64,000 nucleotides of DNA, taken from contig JAGTTD010000001.1 in assembly GCA_018398585.1 (NCBI GenBank), positions 27,783,438 to 27,847,437 of the forward strand, in the 5' to 3' direction. This document shows, piece by piece, positions 1 to 11,556 of this stretch; within the stretch, counting starts at the first letter, position 1; each line of letters opens with the position of its first letter. Source of the DNA: Simmondsia chinensis. Taxonomy: Eukaryota; Streptophyta; Magnoliopsida; Caryophyllales; Simmondsiaceae. The translations under genes were made by a program, and so were the position numbers. Below the pieces are notes generated by a model. That model made no database searches. It saw nothing but the letters and a program-made list of their open reading frames with translations, and was not told the DNA's origin.

Positions 1-1499
1 ATACGTTGGTGTATCTGACTTCGGTTATACCGTGAGTTATACTCATGCTTCAAATAAGAAGACTTTGTTAAGTATTTTTGAGGATTTTTACTTGTTTTTA
101 TGATAGAAAATTAAAGGATATGGACCTAACTCAAGTGGCCGTTACAGCGACGGAGCAAGGCTCACAGACACCTTTCTTCGTACACTTAAAAGTCAGGTAC
201 TGGGGTGGAGACAAACCGAAGAGCTTAGCAGTCCACTTGCAAGCCCGAGTCAATCAGGCTTTCAAGCCTAGCATCCTTGACTTATAATAACTTGAATGAG
301 TTTATGTCTGACAAGATTAAGGTGAAGCAAACCGTATTCAGGTCATTGGATTAGGACCAAGGCAATCAAGGGACAAGCTTTGGCCTTCAAAGCCCTAATC
401 AATGGTACAAACCTAAGTTCACTTGACTTATCAAGTAGTGACAGCAGTGTTAAAACCAATGCAATCAAGAGACCAAGCCTTGGCCATCAAAGCCAACTAG
501 AGCCTCAGATCTTAACTTGCCAATTTGTGAGAACATATTAAAACTAGAAAGTCATACCTGAAGCCCGAGAAATGTATTATTGTGGAGGTAAGAACAACAA
601 CGATCTACGTTACGCTACGCCTAGCTAAGTTACACTACTCCTAAGAAGAAGAGCACAAGTGTGCTATAAAAACTTGAAGAAGTTTTGTCCTGAGTGTATG
701 TGTACTATTTTGGATTGACACCGAGTCCTTTAGTTATAGAAAAAGAAAATAACGGCTGCTCTTAATTTCACGGCAGCTTCACCCATGTCTGTCCAATAAG
801 CTCTTTTTTTTCGCACGCCTATTCTTCAGCAACGTGTCTTGGACAGAACTCCTTGATGCTCACGTCTGTAAATTTAGTATAAATTCCCTCTAGAAGCTCT
901 ACGTTCCTTCACATTAAGCTTAAGGCCCCAAGCAACTAAAATTGCGCTCCTAGTAACTTCTTAGAGCCTAGAAACTACCATTCTTGCAGCCTGCCCCTCG
1001 AGCTCGAGCTTATTTCACCCTTTAGCCATCTCAAGCCTCAAGTGGCTGATACCCTTGTCAAGGACAATATTGTTTTCCAGGAACTTGGCTTGAGACGTCG
1101 TTACTATAGTACCTAAACGCTTGACTCCCCACGAGGCAAACCTCATGTGACTATAAAGTGGGACTTTAGTCAGAAATGGCATCATCCAACCCTGTTAAAA
1201 TTAGGGTGTAAACAAATGCCCCTTTTAGTAGCTGGTAAATTCAAATTTACAATGGTAAAAAATTCTGCTTTATTTGACACTTAAAGACTAGAGGGTGCTC
1301 TAGAGAACACTACACGTCGCTTGCTCTTTCTTCCCGTGTCTCTGTAAGTATGATGGTTAGGGTTTGAACTTTTCACTTTCTGCTTTGTTCTCTTTTCATT
1401 GTCATCAAGCACATTTGCAATCTCTTGCCTTCTTTCCTGAATCACTGAATTCCTCAACTCAATTCGTTCTTCAATCTTTCGGTTCCCTTCAATCTGAGA
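1..1499. other. Unassigned non-coding sequence
   Basis: No recognisable gene or element. A short open frame at 78-287 (69 codons) has no family motif and is probably chance. A direct repeat of about 40 bp occurs at 356-395 and 455-494 (both containing a 'caatcaag' core and 'tggcc.tcaaagcc'), period about 99 bp. The stretch could be the 5' flank or leader of the plant-mobile-domain pseudogene downstream, but nothing in it proves this. Confidence 0.4.
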
Positions 1500-3446
1500 A
1501 TGGCACAACTCTCAAATGCTGTGGCTTTTCCTCCTCCTCTACGGACAGTCCTATTCAACAACTCACTCGATTTTTTCGATTTGATCACTCAGTTATCTTT
1601 GATGTGCTTCAGAATTCAGTTGATCTTAACACCATCATAGAGGATCTTTCTTGGCTATTTGAAAAAGATTCTTCATTTCCTTCTTGTGCCCTAGGACCAA
1701 TTTTTGCCCCATCCCATGATGTACCAAGTTTGGATGGACTAATCCCTGACACTAACGAATCTCCTCTTCTTCGAGTAGCATCTCCAAGCTATTCTTGGGG
1801 AGGCAGATGCATCTGCAGGGAAGTAGCGCCCTTTAAAGGGTAAACATTTTGGACCAAACGATACCCAGTATAGGTAGATGGGCTGATGGTGACTTATGGC
1901 AAAAAATGGAAGCAACTTCGCATTCATGAAGCCATCAAGCTCTCAACCATTGCCTTCAAGCATGATTTTCCTATTGTAACAACACTAACATGCTGGTAGA
2001 ATACTTGTTATAACACTTTTGCCTTTCCTGAGGGGTTCTTAGGAATCGCCTTGTAGGACATAGTGGCCCTAACGGGTCTTTCACCCGGGGGTGAAAAGTT
2101 GCCCCTTGATTCTTTCATTTCTTCATAGGCTGAAGAATTGGCCTCCATTTCTCTATTGCTGACTTGCCTAGAGGGTAAGAGTCTTTTGTCAAAAAGTTTG
2201 TACAGAAGCTCATGACTTTGGGCAAAGTTCCAGAGAAGAGGAGGTATGCTTCTACTTGTTTTGGTTGAACAAGTTTTTCTTCGCAAACTCTTCTAACTCA
2301 GTTCTCAAGTTCCTTTAAGACCATGGCCATCAATTTTGCTTTTAGTAGTCGCCCTTTATTCTGGGGTCCATTGTTTTTGGCTCAAGTGTATGGCTGTCTC
2401 AAGGACATTATAGCCAAAAACTATGGTGCTCACGTAGGTGGTCCCTTATGGCTGGTCCAATTATAGGCCCAAGCCTATTTTCCTGAGTTATGCCCCAGAG
2501 GCCCCTATGCTCCCATAAGAGGGGGGTTTTTTTTGTTTTGGTGAGCGTTTTGCTCATTGTGAAGATCAACTTCCTCGAGGATTGTCATTTGAACAATGCC
2601 ATGAGACTCTATTGTCCCCTCGAGAGAGGTGGGGACCCCAGTGGACTCCTTTCAAGAGGAGGAATCTAGATCCTGAATGGTTCAGGAAACTAGACCTCCA
2701 CATGATGATGACTCAACATACATCAATTCCCAAACCTAGCAAGCAATCCTATGCCCCCAAAATTTGTTCTTTTACCACCAGACTCATCTTGGTATGGAGA
2801 CCTACAGGCTTGGGTTGTTTTCCAGGCAATTCGGAAAGGTTCATGATGTTCCTTTTCCTTCAGCTTGATCAACTGCTAGAGCTTTGTGCCCTGAATAAAG
2901 AGATCAAGTCTCCTCATGAGTATCTAGTGGCTTATAAGTATACCTCATGCGCCACGCCATATTTTTAAGCTTGTTATCGAACCTATTGGTCCTCCTTGGA
3001 GGCCAGAGGTGCCATATCGCATTTTAAGCTTTCCCTTGAGATTGCAGGTCCTAGCTTCAAGAGAAGCCAGCTAGTTTTTCCTAGGCCTTCCTCGCAAAAG
3101 ACGCAATCAGGTACTTTCACCACTCTTAAAGAGTGCTTTTAATTTACCAGTGGTTGTACTAAGGCCTGACCCTTATATTTTTATTTCTAAAGTTACTGTC
3201 TAGGTAACCCCAAATGGTGTAGGGAGAGAAGCTTCACTCAAATGCTTCTTGAGGAATCGCCCCCAGGTGCTTCCTTATCAACCCCCTAAAGTTGACAGCT
3301 CTGGAAAGAGGAAGAAGGATGTGTCTCCTCCCACACGTCCTTTAGCAATAGAAGAAGAAGAAGAAGAATTACCCATCTCACAATTAGTGGGATGGAAAAG
3401 AAGGACCAGGCTCCCTACAGCTAAGGTCTTGGTCTTTCTTAACTAG
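1500..3446 (+). pseudogene. Plant mobile domain (PMD, aminotransferase-like) protein, degenerate
   Basis: Conserved blocks of the plant mobile domain appear in order but in different frames. They are 'EAIKLSTIAFKHDFPIV' (about 1927-1977), 'NTFAFPEGFLGIAL' followed by 'DIVALTGLSPGGE' (about 2013-2095), 'GGPLW' and 'AQAYFPEL' (about 2437-2485), and 'FGERFAHCEDQLPRG' running into an open frame to 2968. A basic and acidic tail open at 3249-3446 (KRKK, then a Glu run) resembles the low-complexity C-terminus of such proteins. Several stop codons fall where Trp is expected (for example before 'AQAYFPEL', TGG to TAG), and frame changes occur near 2530 and 2720. PMD proteins exist both as host genes of the MAIN/MAIL type and as transposon cargo; the setting favours a transposon-derived or dead copy. 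The N-terminal boundary is uncertain: an open frame at 1364-1843 is not clearly part of it. Confidence 0.72.
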
Positions 3447-4096
3447 TATCTTCATTTACTTTATTAAAGCAGCTTCTAATATAGCCATTACCAGCCACAG
3501 GAAGAGCCTGCTCCTTACATTATGGAGATCCCAGATTCTTCATCTGAAGAGGCTGTGTCAGAGCCCCGTCAAGGCATTGAGTCAATAAGCTCAAGTGCCA
3601 AAGATGTAGGAGATGTGGCTACCTCGACAATAGAGTCAATGTGGCTATCTCGGCAATAGAGTCAATCTTTAATCTTCATGAAGGCTCTTAGTGCTTATAT
3701 CGATCTCCAACTGAATTATATCAAGTGTCAAAGTAACATTAACCATTTAAACTTACATTATAATATTTTACACTCCGCACAAAATTCTTCTCTCTCTCCT
3801 TTTTTTTAATAAGTTGCAGAAAGTTGTTATGCTGAGGAGTCAATAAATAGAACATCACAACGTATGCATAAAATTCAAGTGTTAGCGCTGTATACTCATT
3901 TCAAAGAGATACACTTCAAACCCTAATAAGTAATTTAAGTCCTCATTTCTAGAATATATATCCACATTGTAACGAAAAAAAAAGTTAAAATATTATTCTT
4001 TTAGTATAAATTATACCTAATCTAAATAAATAAAAATTTAAACTTTTAAAAATATAGACTTACAAATAGTTAATTTATTTATAAAATTGTTATTAG
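3447..4096. other. AT-rich intergenic sequence
   Basis: No gene seen. 3447-3690 still contains patches that could be the extreme tail of the PMD pseudogene (Ser/Glu-rich translation). 3700-4096 is simple AT-rich sequence ending at the solo LTR. Confidence 0.4.
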
Positions 4097-4612
4097 TGTT
4101 GGAAAAATAAGGGAAGGGAAATTAGAACTTATCTGAAAAGACAAAGATCATTATCATATCGTGGAGTTCACCACTACATTGAAGTCATTTATGTCTCCGC
4201 ATCTATACAACGAGACCAAATGGCACTTCAACCCTAGGGTTAACATGACCCCTGAAACACTTGGGTACTCGAGGGTTTGTGGACTAGCATACGCCTCAGT
4301 ATCGCTCAGTTATGCCATGGAAAGTGAGAGAGAGGGAGAGAGAGAAAGAGAGAGAGTTTTTAGGGTCTTCCTTAACCAAGCAAAGATGGCATTATATAGG
4401 CTTAAACAAGTCATATGTGCCTGCTATGAATTAATGGGGCAATTTAGTGACTGTATTATGACGGTAATCAATACGACCTAATTTAATGTTTGCAACGGTC
4501 ACAAACGGTAACGAACTGCCACATAATAATATACCGTTCATCTAAATAATTGACCCATCGAATATTTTATGTAGGATGAATTTTCATCACTAAAATTAAA
4601 GCACATCCAACA
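4097..4612 (+). mobile_element. Solo LTR, family S, copy 1
   Basis: A 516-bp unit that starts TGTTGG and ends CCAACA, the TG...CA inverted ends expected of an LTR. It has a second copy at 25066-25839. A TATA-like box (attatatagg, 4391-4400) sits downstream of a GA-rich microsatellite (4325-4358). No primer binding site or polypurine tract flanks it, so it is read as a solo LTR left by LTR-LTR recombination. The five flanking bases (attag / atcat) do not form a clean target duplication. The open frame 4161-4481 is inside the LTR and is not a gene. Confidence 0.62.
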
Positions 4613-6381
4613 ATCATCCACATGATTCAAGTTTAGGCAAAAAGAAATCATACTTGATGGTACCAATGTCTTTTGGACTTGAATCGATACCTAGTAAGTG
4701 TTCATGTCCCACCACCTTACAAGGTGAACTAAATCTTGAACCTAAAAGGTTATTATGAAGAACATACATGCCCACTTCATGTAATTTTACTATTGATACG
4801 CATGTTGCAACTAGGACTTGTTAAGCCCCTTACAACAACTTAAAACCTGGGTTCTCAGGAACGCTCTAGAGAATAAGCTCATACTCTCGAAAGAGAATAA
4901 CAAACGCCCCCCACATTCCCGTAGGTGAGTCCATCATGTGCGCTGCCCAACTCCATCATAAGCTATGGACATTATTAAGACCACATAGCTCATCCTCAAC
5001 ATCATGGAAGATCAGTGTGTCCATCAAGTGTGCTGCCCAAACCACCATAATAGGATTCGGAAAATATTAAGAGTATTAAGCTCAACCTCAAATTCATAAC
5101 AGTACCGACAGATCCTTTAGCTAATAAAACAGCATTAACTCAGAATGGGCTCGAGTGGTTAAATCTCATTTTTCTAACCTTGACTTCATTTGACCCTTTG
5201 AACTCAAGAATAATTATCAAGATGGGATCAATCAAGATTAAGACACGCAAATGGGCTTTAGACACATTCCAATCTGTCACCTTCTTGAAAGGCCTTTAGA
5301 TAAAGAATTTGCCGGTAGTCTCAGTCCTAACTCGAGTGAGATCTCATATGCTTCCCGACACCACAATTAGGGCAACATGCCCTTTACTTGCCAAAGACAT
5401 CAGGTGTGCAATGTCCACACCATCCTTCACTGGCTATGGGTAGGTGAGCATCAAGCTCAACCTTCACAAATTGCATTTCAACACTATATTGAAATAAAGC
5501 GGTACTTAAAGGTTGGCCACAGCCAACATCAGTCACAAGTTGCTCTTACCCCTACATTAAGGTATCTGCAATGAGCTGCTATGCCAAACAACCGGCTCCA
5601 TAGCCTGCCAACTTCAACAATAGTAAGTATAACACAATACGGGAGCACACATCATATGAATAAAAAAACATCTCCACCTCAAATACGCACATCGTACATA
5701 TATAGTATACACAGTTGGCATAAACGATATATACCACAAATTGTTAATTTCACATACTATCACAGGGTGTCACCTACCACTTGGAATGTTCAATAACTTA
5801 ACACCTAAGGCGATAATAGAGCCATTTTAGCCCAACTCAGTTACAGTTATTTCATTAAACCATAATCCATACCATTCCATTTGTAATTCAAAATAACACA
5901 AGACACTCTGCACAATCAAAGCTTTCAAGCCCAAGCGCCAATATCATAATGCTGCTTACTTCGGCATTAGTTGGGAACAAAAAGCAATATTCGCTACTTT
6001 CTTCCCCCACCTGCCCTTCCATGGCACAAAAATGCAAATTTAAAGTATTATTTGTAATAATTTCTCCACCACAAACATGTCACATAAGCTAGTAAGTAGC
6101 AATTATTGGTGATCTTACAACAAACGCAAAAGGACTATGATCAATTAGTTTCCATACTATATAACTGCTTATGTTTATAGAGGGATACACCCCCACATTT
6201 TCCCATGTCCATGTTATTTTACCTTCTTACCAGGCCTTAAATTTTCTTTAGGCCTAACTAGGCTTTACTTCATTTTGTCCAACTAAATTATTTTTCTTTT
6301 TTTTTCGTGTCCAAGTTATTTTTCCTTCTTACCAGGCCTTATATTTTCTTTAGGCCCAACTAGGCTTTACTTCATTTGTCC
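4613..6381. other. Non-coding sequence with two local duplications
   Basis: No protein family recognised. Two local repeats are visible. One is an 87-bp-period duplication (about 4930-5000 and 5017-5090, both with 'gctgcccaa' and 'attaaga'). The other is a duplication of about 110 bp (about 6206-6300 and 6305-6381) containing 'cttaccaggcctta' and 'aggctttacttcatt'. Copia element A is inserted inside the second unit of this duplication. Small open frames at 5377-5796 have no recognisable content. Confidence 0.45.
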
Positions 6382-6517
6382 TATTAGGATATTATTGTTA
6401 TTATTATTTATGTTTATCTGCCCAAGGGAAATATTGCACTTTTGTACTCGCTTCTATCGTTATATGTACGTACCTCAGCAACCGTATTGGGTATGCTTCC
6501 TAACCTAAACTCTCACA
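6382..6517 (+). repeat. 5' LTR of copia A
   Basis: 136 bp, starts TATTAGG and ends CTCACA; nearly the same sequence as 9628-9760. It is AT-rich at the 5' end with a microsatellite-like TTATTATTA stretch. The start base is set by where the two LTRs stop matching. Confidence 0.9.
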
Positions 6518-6530
6518 TGGTATCAGAGCA
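6518..6530 (+). promoter_or_regulatory. Primer binding site of copia A (tRNA-iMet)
   Basis: TGGTATCAGAGCA lies immediately 3' of the 5' LTR and matches the complement of the initiator tRNA-Met 3' end used by most plant copia elements. Confidence 0.92.
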
Positions 6531-6715
6531 TACCTACTCTTAACCCTAACTCTCTCTCCCATGCGCCGTTCAAAAAAAAAAATCGAAACCCTAACCCTAG
6601 GAAGCACTAGCGGCGCCGCCTCTACCCTACTGCACGACGCCTCACTAGCCGCCGTCCCTTCCCGCAACCAGTAAGGTATAGTGCTTCAGGTTTTGTTCTC
6701 TCGATTGGTGATCAT

Positions 6716-7744
6716 ATGGCATCCTCCCAAAATCTTTCCTCTCCTCCTCCTCCACCGTGTCCTTCTCCACCGGCACCATCCTTGCCGACCGATGCCCCTC
6801 GGACCGCTAGCTCTCTTCCCCAGCCTCCTCACCTTGGTTCGTTGCCCCTCCCTGCCTTGGGTTCCTTGATTGCCGGGCACAATCATGGTTTGTCTTACCC
6901 CTCCTTCAATCATACTAGCAGTTACCCTGGGTACTCTTCTCTCTTTTCTGGAACTGATGGTGGTCCATCCCTTCTCGGTCTTCCACCCACCTCCTCCAGT
7001 TCTATGCCTACATCACACCTGGGTCCCGGTCTCGTAGCTGCCGCCCCTTCTCCCATGTCGCCTCTACCTGTTTCATCTATAATAAGTCTTGTCACTGTTA
7101 AACTTGACACCCCTATTGATTATCATGCTTGGCGTGAACAGGTATCTATGCTTTTACATGCCCATCGTCTTATGGGATTTGTTGATGGTTCTTTTCCTTG
7201 TCCCCCTGTTCAAATTCAAACTCCAACTGGCATCTTCTTGTCTAACCCTAATTATCAAACTTGGACCTGTATAGATCAAAGTATTCGTGCTTGTCTCTCG
7301 GCCTCTTTAGCCCGTCCTGTTCTTAATGATGTCATCCATCAACCCACTTCCAAAGAGATGTGGGATGCACTTGCAAAACGCTTCCGTGATCACTCCCTAG
7401 CTAAAGAATTTGATCTCCGGTCCCAACTTATGACTCTTCGAAAAGACACTAAATCCATGACTGCCTATCTTACCGAACTCAAAACCATCGCTGACAGCCT
7501 TGCTGACACAGATTCTCCAGTCTCGAATCGGGAGCTGATGAATTATGCCCTATTCTGTCTGCCCCAGAATATGCCGCTTTCAACACCTTTACTCGGCAGT
7601 CCTCTCGGAATCTTCCTTTTGAACAACTCAAGACTGCCTTACTCGATGAACAAGCCGCCTTGTCTCGTATTCATGCTCGATCCTCCGTTGAGCACGTGCA
7701 TGCCCTCGCTGCCTCCAGCTCCACATCCGACTTCTCGAATATGC
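6716..7744 (+). pseudogene. gag: Copia A gag polyprotein (truncated)
   Basis: The frame opens at 6716 shortly after the primer site. The first roughly 115 residues are Pro/Ser-rich. Then comes a copia gag core: 'DTPIDYHAWREQV' (about residues 134-146), 'MWDALAKRF' and the retrotran_gag-type helices 'LRSQLMTLRKDTKSMTAY'. Near 7565 a one-base frame change moves the sense reading ('LLDEQAALSRIHAR') out of this frame, so the listed reading beyond about residue 283 is nonsense. There is no CCHC zinc knuckle because the sequence jumps at about 7745 straight into the end of the integrase region. Gag would form the cytoplasmic particle; this copy cannot supply the nucleic-acid binding part. Confidence 0.85.
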
Positions 7745-9510
7745 GAGTAGGTACAAGGGCTATCGTTGTCTTAACCCAGTCACAGGTCGTGTGCATGATA
7801 GCCGTCATGTGCATTTTGTCGAACAACTCTTTCCGTATAATGAACTAGTGTCTCGTAGCACAGCGCCGCCTAGTAGCCCACTCATTGATGTGCCTCTACT
7901 ACTCCTGGTTCCGCATGTCATGTCTCCCCCCACTATCCGTGTGGAGCCCACGGTTGTCACCGACGCCGTGGCTCAGCATAGCCCGCCGCGTTCCCCCACT
8001 TCGGCACCAGGGGGTGTTGGCCCTGTTTGCTGGTCCCCGGGCCCCACCATACAGAGCCCGGACAACCTCGGTTCCCCGGTGGCCCGGTGCCCTGAACCTC
8101 CAGTCCCTAGTGGGCATCCCATGCGCACTCGGCTTAAGGATGGGATCTGCAAGTCTAAACATATTATGTCACTTAATTATGTGGTTGTGGTCCAGGAACC
8201 TACTTGTTTTTCGCAAGCTGTTAAAAACCCGCAATGGCAGGAAGCCATGGCTAAGGAGTTTAATGCACTTATTCAAAATCACACTTCGGACCTTATCCCT
8301 TCTTCTTCGTCTCATAATGTTGGTAGCACTTGGAAGTACAAAGTCAAGTATAAACCAGATGGCTCTGTTGATAGCTTTAAGGCTCGCTTGGTTGCTCAAG
8401 GCTTTCATCAACATGAAGGTCTTGACTATTTTGAAACCTTTAGTCCTATTATTAAACCTACTACTATCCGGTTATACTTGCACTTGCTGTAACTAACTCT
8501 TGGTCCATTCACCAATTTGATGTTAAAAATGCTTTTTTACACGGGTTTCTAAACGAGGAAGTTTACATGCGCCAACCTCCTGGGTTCATACAACCAAAGT
8601 ACCCCACGCATGTATGCCACTTTAGGAAGGCGTTATATGGTTTGAAACAGGCCCCGCGGGCCTGGTTTCACAGATTCAGTAAAGCGGATCCCTCTCTCTT
8701 CATTCATCGATCTCCAAACAGCATTATGTGCCTATTGTTGTATGTTGATGACATTATCCTCACTGGGTCAAACTCGGCACTATTAACCAAACTCACCACA
8801 TCTCTTTCCATTCAGTTTGCTATGAAAGACGATGGCCAACTTCACTACTTCCTTGGTATTGAAGCTACACGATCACGACATGGTCTATTTCTATCTCAAC
8901 ACAAATATACCTTGGACCCACTTCGTAAGCATGACATGCTTGAGGCAAAACCTATTCAGACCCCAATCCCAGCTCGAGCTCAACCCTCTGTGGCTGATGG
9001 CCACTTACTTGCTGATCCAACTGAGTTTCATAGTGCTGTGGGTGCACGCTCCTACGACCTCTCACTGGCAGATGGTGAAGCGTATTCTGCGTTACCTTAA
9101 GCACACTCTTGACCACGGTCTCACCATTACCCCAGGATCCTACACATCTGTCACTGTCTATGCTGATGCTGATTGGGAGTGGGTGCCCTGAAACCCATCG
9201 CTCCACTACAGGGTTCGCTTTGTTCCTCGTCCCTAATCTCATTTCTTGGCGTGCTAAGAAGTAACCCACTGTTGCTAAATCCACTATGGAGTCCGAGTAT
9301 TGGGCCGTTGCCAAAGTTGTCGCTGAGTGTGATTGGATACGTTACCTTCTTCATGATCTTGGTTTGCACCACACGGGTCCTATTATTATTTACTATGATA
9401 ATGTTTCTTCCACCTACTTAGCTGCGAATCCTATCAAAAATGATCGCAGCAAACATGTTCATGTTGATTTTTATTATGCACAAGAGAAGGTGGTTAAGGG
9501 TGATATCTAG
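7745..9510 (+). pseudogene. pol: Copia A pol remnant (integrase tail, reverse transcriptase, RNase H)
   Basis: It begins with the copia integrase-to-RT linker ('YKGYRCLNPVTGRV', 'HFVEQLFPY'), showing a deletion that removed protease and the integrase core. The RT N-terminus runs to 8492 ('WKYKVKYKPDGSVDSFKARL', 'LVAQGF'). It shifts frame near 8480, then continues at 8567-9100 with 'ALYGLKQAPRAWF' and the catalytic 'LLLYVDDIILTGS'. Short deletions follow 'WFHRFS' and 'HSAVGA'. RNase H is split: 'VKRILRYLKHTLDH' and 'VYADADWE', then 'STMESEYWAVAKVVAECDWI' and 'KHVHVDFYYAQEKV' ending at 9510. At least three frame changes and one in-frame stop make it non-functional. Confidence 0.88.
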
Positions 9511-9612
9511 GTTCGATACACACCTACTACCAAGCAGGTTACTGATATGTTCATCAGATCGCTTCCGCTTTCAAAAAGCCAACCTACACGTTGGTTCCTC
9601 CCGCACAGATTT

Positions 9613-9627
9613 GGGGGGGGGGGGGGG
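9613..9627 (+). other. Polypurine tract of copia A, expanded to 15 G
   Basis: A run of 15 G directly abuts the 3' LTR at 9628, where the plus-strand primer of a retrotransposon lies. The run is longer than a typical polypurine tract and is one of several long G/C homopolymers in this window. Confidence 0.7.
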
Positions 9628-9760
9628 TATTAGGATATTATTATTATTATTTATGTTTATCTGCCCAAGGGCATTATTGTACTTTTGTACTCGCTTCTAT
9701 CGTTATATATACGTACCTCAGCAAACCTATTGGGTATGCTCCCTAACCTAAACTCTCACA
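9628..9760 (+). repeat. 3' LTR of copia A
   Basis: 133 bp, the partner of 6382-6517, differing at only a few positions. It is followed by the target duplication tgttc. Confidence 0.9.
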
Positions 9761-9765
9761 TGTTC

Positions 9766-10180
9766 AACTAAATTCTTTTTATTTTTCCTTCTTTTTTTTT
9801 GTTAGGCCTCAACCCGAACAGCCTCATCTCATCTCTCCTCCTTTTCATCTATGAAACCCTAGTATGACCCCTGCCAAACTCTCACTCTCTACCGCCTCTC
9901 TTGCTAATTACTAACTGCATTGGACAACCATTGACATGAGCCGCTCTTACCACCAACGGCCACCACGACTTTATGTGAAGCACCAAAGCCATTGTAATAG
10001 TGTTCGCCACGTCCTTAAGCCACCCTCTTTGCCACCGTGTGCTAGCAACTCATTCTGTAACCATCATTCTTACTGAGCCATCGAAGTTCAACATTTCGAT
10101 ATTGGCCTGGATCTAAGCCTCACAAACAGCAGCAAGTGGAAACAAAATTTTTTTTTCCTTTGGTCATTTGCAATTTAGTA
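9766..10180. other. Host spacer between copia A and copia B
   Basis: No gene seen. After removal of copia A this joins to the sequence before 6377. It is a C/T-rich stretch with short patches such as 'gaaaccctag' but no convincing open frame. Confidence 0.4.
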
Positions 10181-10185
10181 TAAAT

Positions 10186-10805
10186 TGTTGATGCCTATAT
10201 ATGTACCATGAGTTAATGAGGTTTTCGCAATATATGACTTTAGTTAAACTATTACAAGTCGCTCAAAACAAAAGAATCAAGTACAGTCTCCAAGATCTCA
10301 GATCTTAACCCTAAGGCACTGATTGTACAAAACAACCACTGATTACAACTCAATCAACTCAAGCTAAGAACAAATCATCGCTAGACTCAAGAAGAAAATA
10401 AAGAAATTCGCATTCAAAGTCAGAAACCAAAGAACTAAGTAAGGATAGAAGTATACCTCCTCCAGAAGCTGATTTATGTCAAGATCTAAACTAGAATAAC
10501 TCTCCACCGGATCTAAAATGAACAACACCAGATCTGAAACGCGCATCACCGGATCTGAACCGTGTGCCAACAACAACCCCAAGAATGATTCGAGTACCAC
10601 CAGCACGAAAGAAGCACCACCAACACGGAATCGCTTTGAATAAGGTCTCACGAGGCTGGAACCTTCAATTTATTGGCACAAAGGTTCGTATTTAGGGTTA
10701 GGGTTGAGTCAAGAGCCCTAGGAATGCAAAATCGCCAGATAGAGAGGGGAGAGGAAGAGGTCGATCAGATCTCACCTCTCTAAAACCCTGACCATGGCAT
10801 TTTAT

Positions 10806-10841
<36 letters not shown>

Positions 10842-11357
10842 AGCTTCAATCCGAATATAACCATAGACCTCATCACAGCAGTTTATTTAGAGATGATTTA
10901 ATGGACATCAGAATACCCACAAAAGCATAGCGTGAGCCATGGATTTGGTGACATGCATCGGGGCAACGAACGGCTAGGACGAACATTTAGAAGCTTCCCA
11001 AAGAAGCTTTACCTTTCCAACAGGTAGAAGGAAATGAGATAAGGATGAAGGACAGTTGTCATCAGCTTTTAGGACAATATAGTCCATCCGGGCAGGGTAG
11101 TACTACTTTTGATCAGCACAGTACAAATCCCGGCAACATTAGTGCAAGTAAAGACAATTTGGTCATTGTCCCCAAAATACCCAAATTCAAAATCAGAACG
11201 ACACTAAATGCTGCATTTCACCTTACCCATTACATTAAGTGATGTGTTTCACTGTTGCAATAACCCTATTAAATATCTAAGCTCATTTTACGTCAATTAA
11301 GCCCAATTCTAAACCCTATTAGGCATAATCTAAGTCATATATTTACCAACTATAACA
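10186..11357 (-). repeat. 3' LTR of copia B (left end)
   Basis: 1172 bp, matches 15442-16601. It contains a run of 35 C at 10807-10841 where the sister LTR has only 7 C (16031-16037). It lacks a segment of about 50 bp present near 16345-16395 of the sister. A short telomere-like motif (tttagggttagggtt) near 10690 is part of the LTR, not a telomere. Confidence 0.9.
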
Positions 11358-11556
11358 AACTCCACCTTGATAACTATATGACTAACAATTTCACAAACAT
11401 TTTTCACCCCGGGTTCCATTCCATTTGGACAAGTTTAACAAACCGTGTAAACTTCTCCAAAGGAAGACTTTTAGTGCCCATATCAGCAGGATTATCATCA
11501 ATACTAATTTTCAGCAAATCAATCTAATTTTCTTCTATATTATCCATGATAAAATA

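Larger units (their letters stand above)
6382..9760 (+). mobile_element. Ty1/copia retrotransposon A, internally deleted
   Basis: It has short LTRs (136 and 133 bp), a tRNA-iMet type primer site directly after the 5' LTR, gag, a reverse transcriptase and an RNase H, in copia order. The five bases outside the LTRs are tgtcc (6377-6381) and tgttc (9761-9765), a target duplication with one mismatch. A nearby duplicate of the host sequence (around 6270-6290) shows the unoccupied site. Short LTRs beginning TATTAG and the proline-rich gag suggest the Ale/Retrofit lineage (inference). Protease and most of integrase are missing, so the copy is non-autonomous. Several frameshifts show that it is also dead. 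Confidence 0.9.

Noticed and set aside
1364..1843. 159-codon frame as a separate host gene
   Set aside because: No domain recognised; it lies just before the PMD blocks and may be a leader or shadow.
7885..8496. 203-codon open frame overlapping copia A RT
   Set aside because: Shadow in another frame; the RT motifs are in the frame of 7791-8492.
8952..9372. Minus-strand frames in copia A
   Set aside because: Antisense to RNase H; no motifs.
10690..10710. Telomeric repeat
   Set aside because: Only about two imperfect TTTAGGG units, and the same motif sits in both copia B LTRs.
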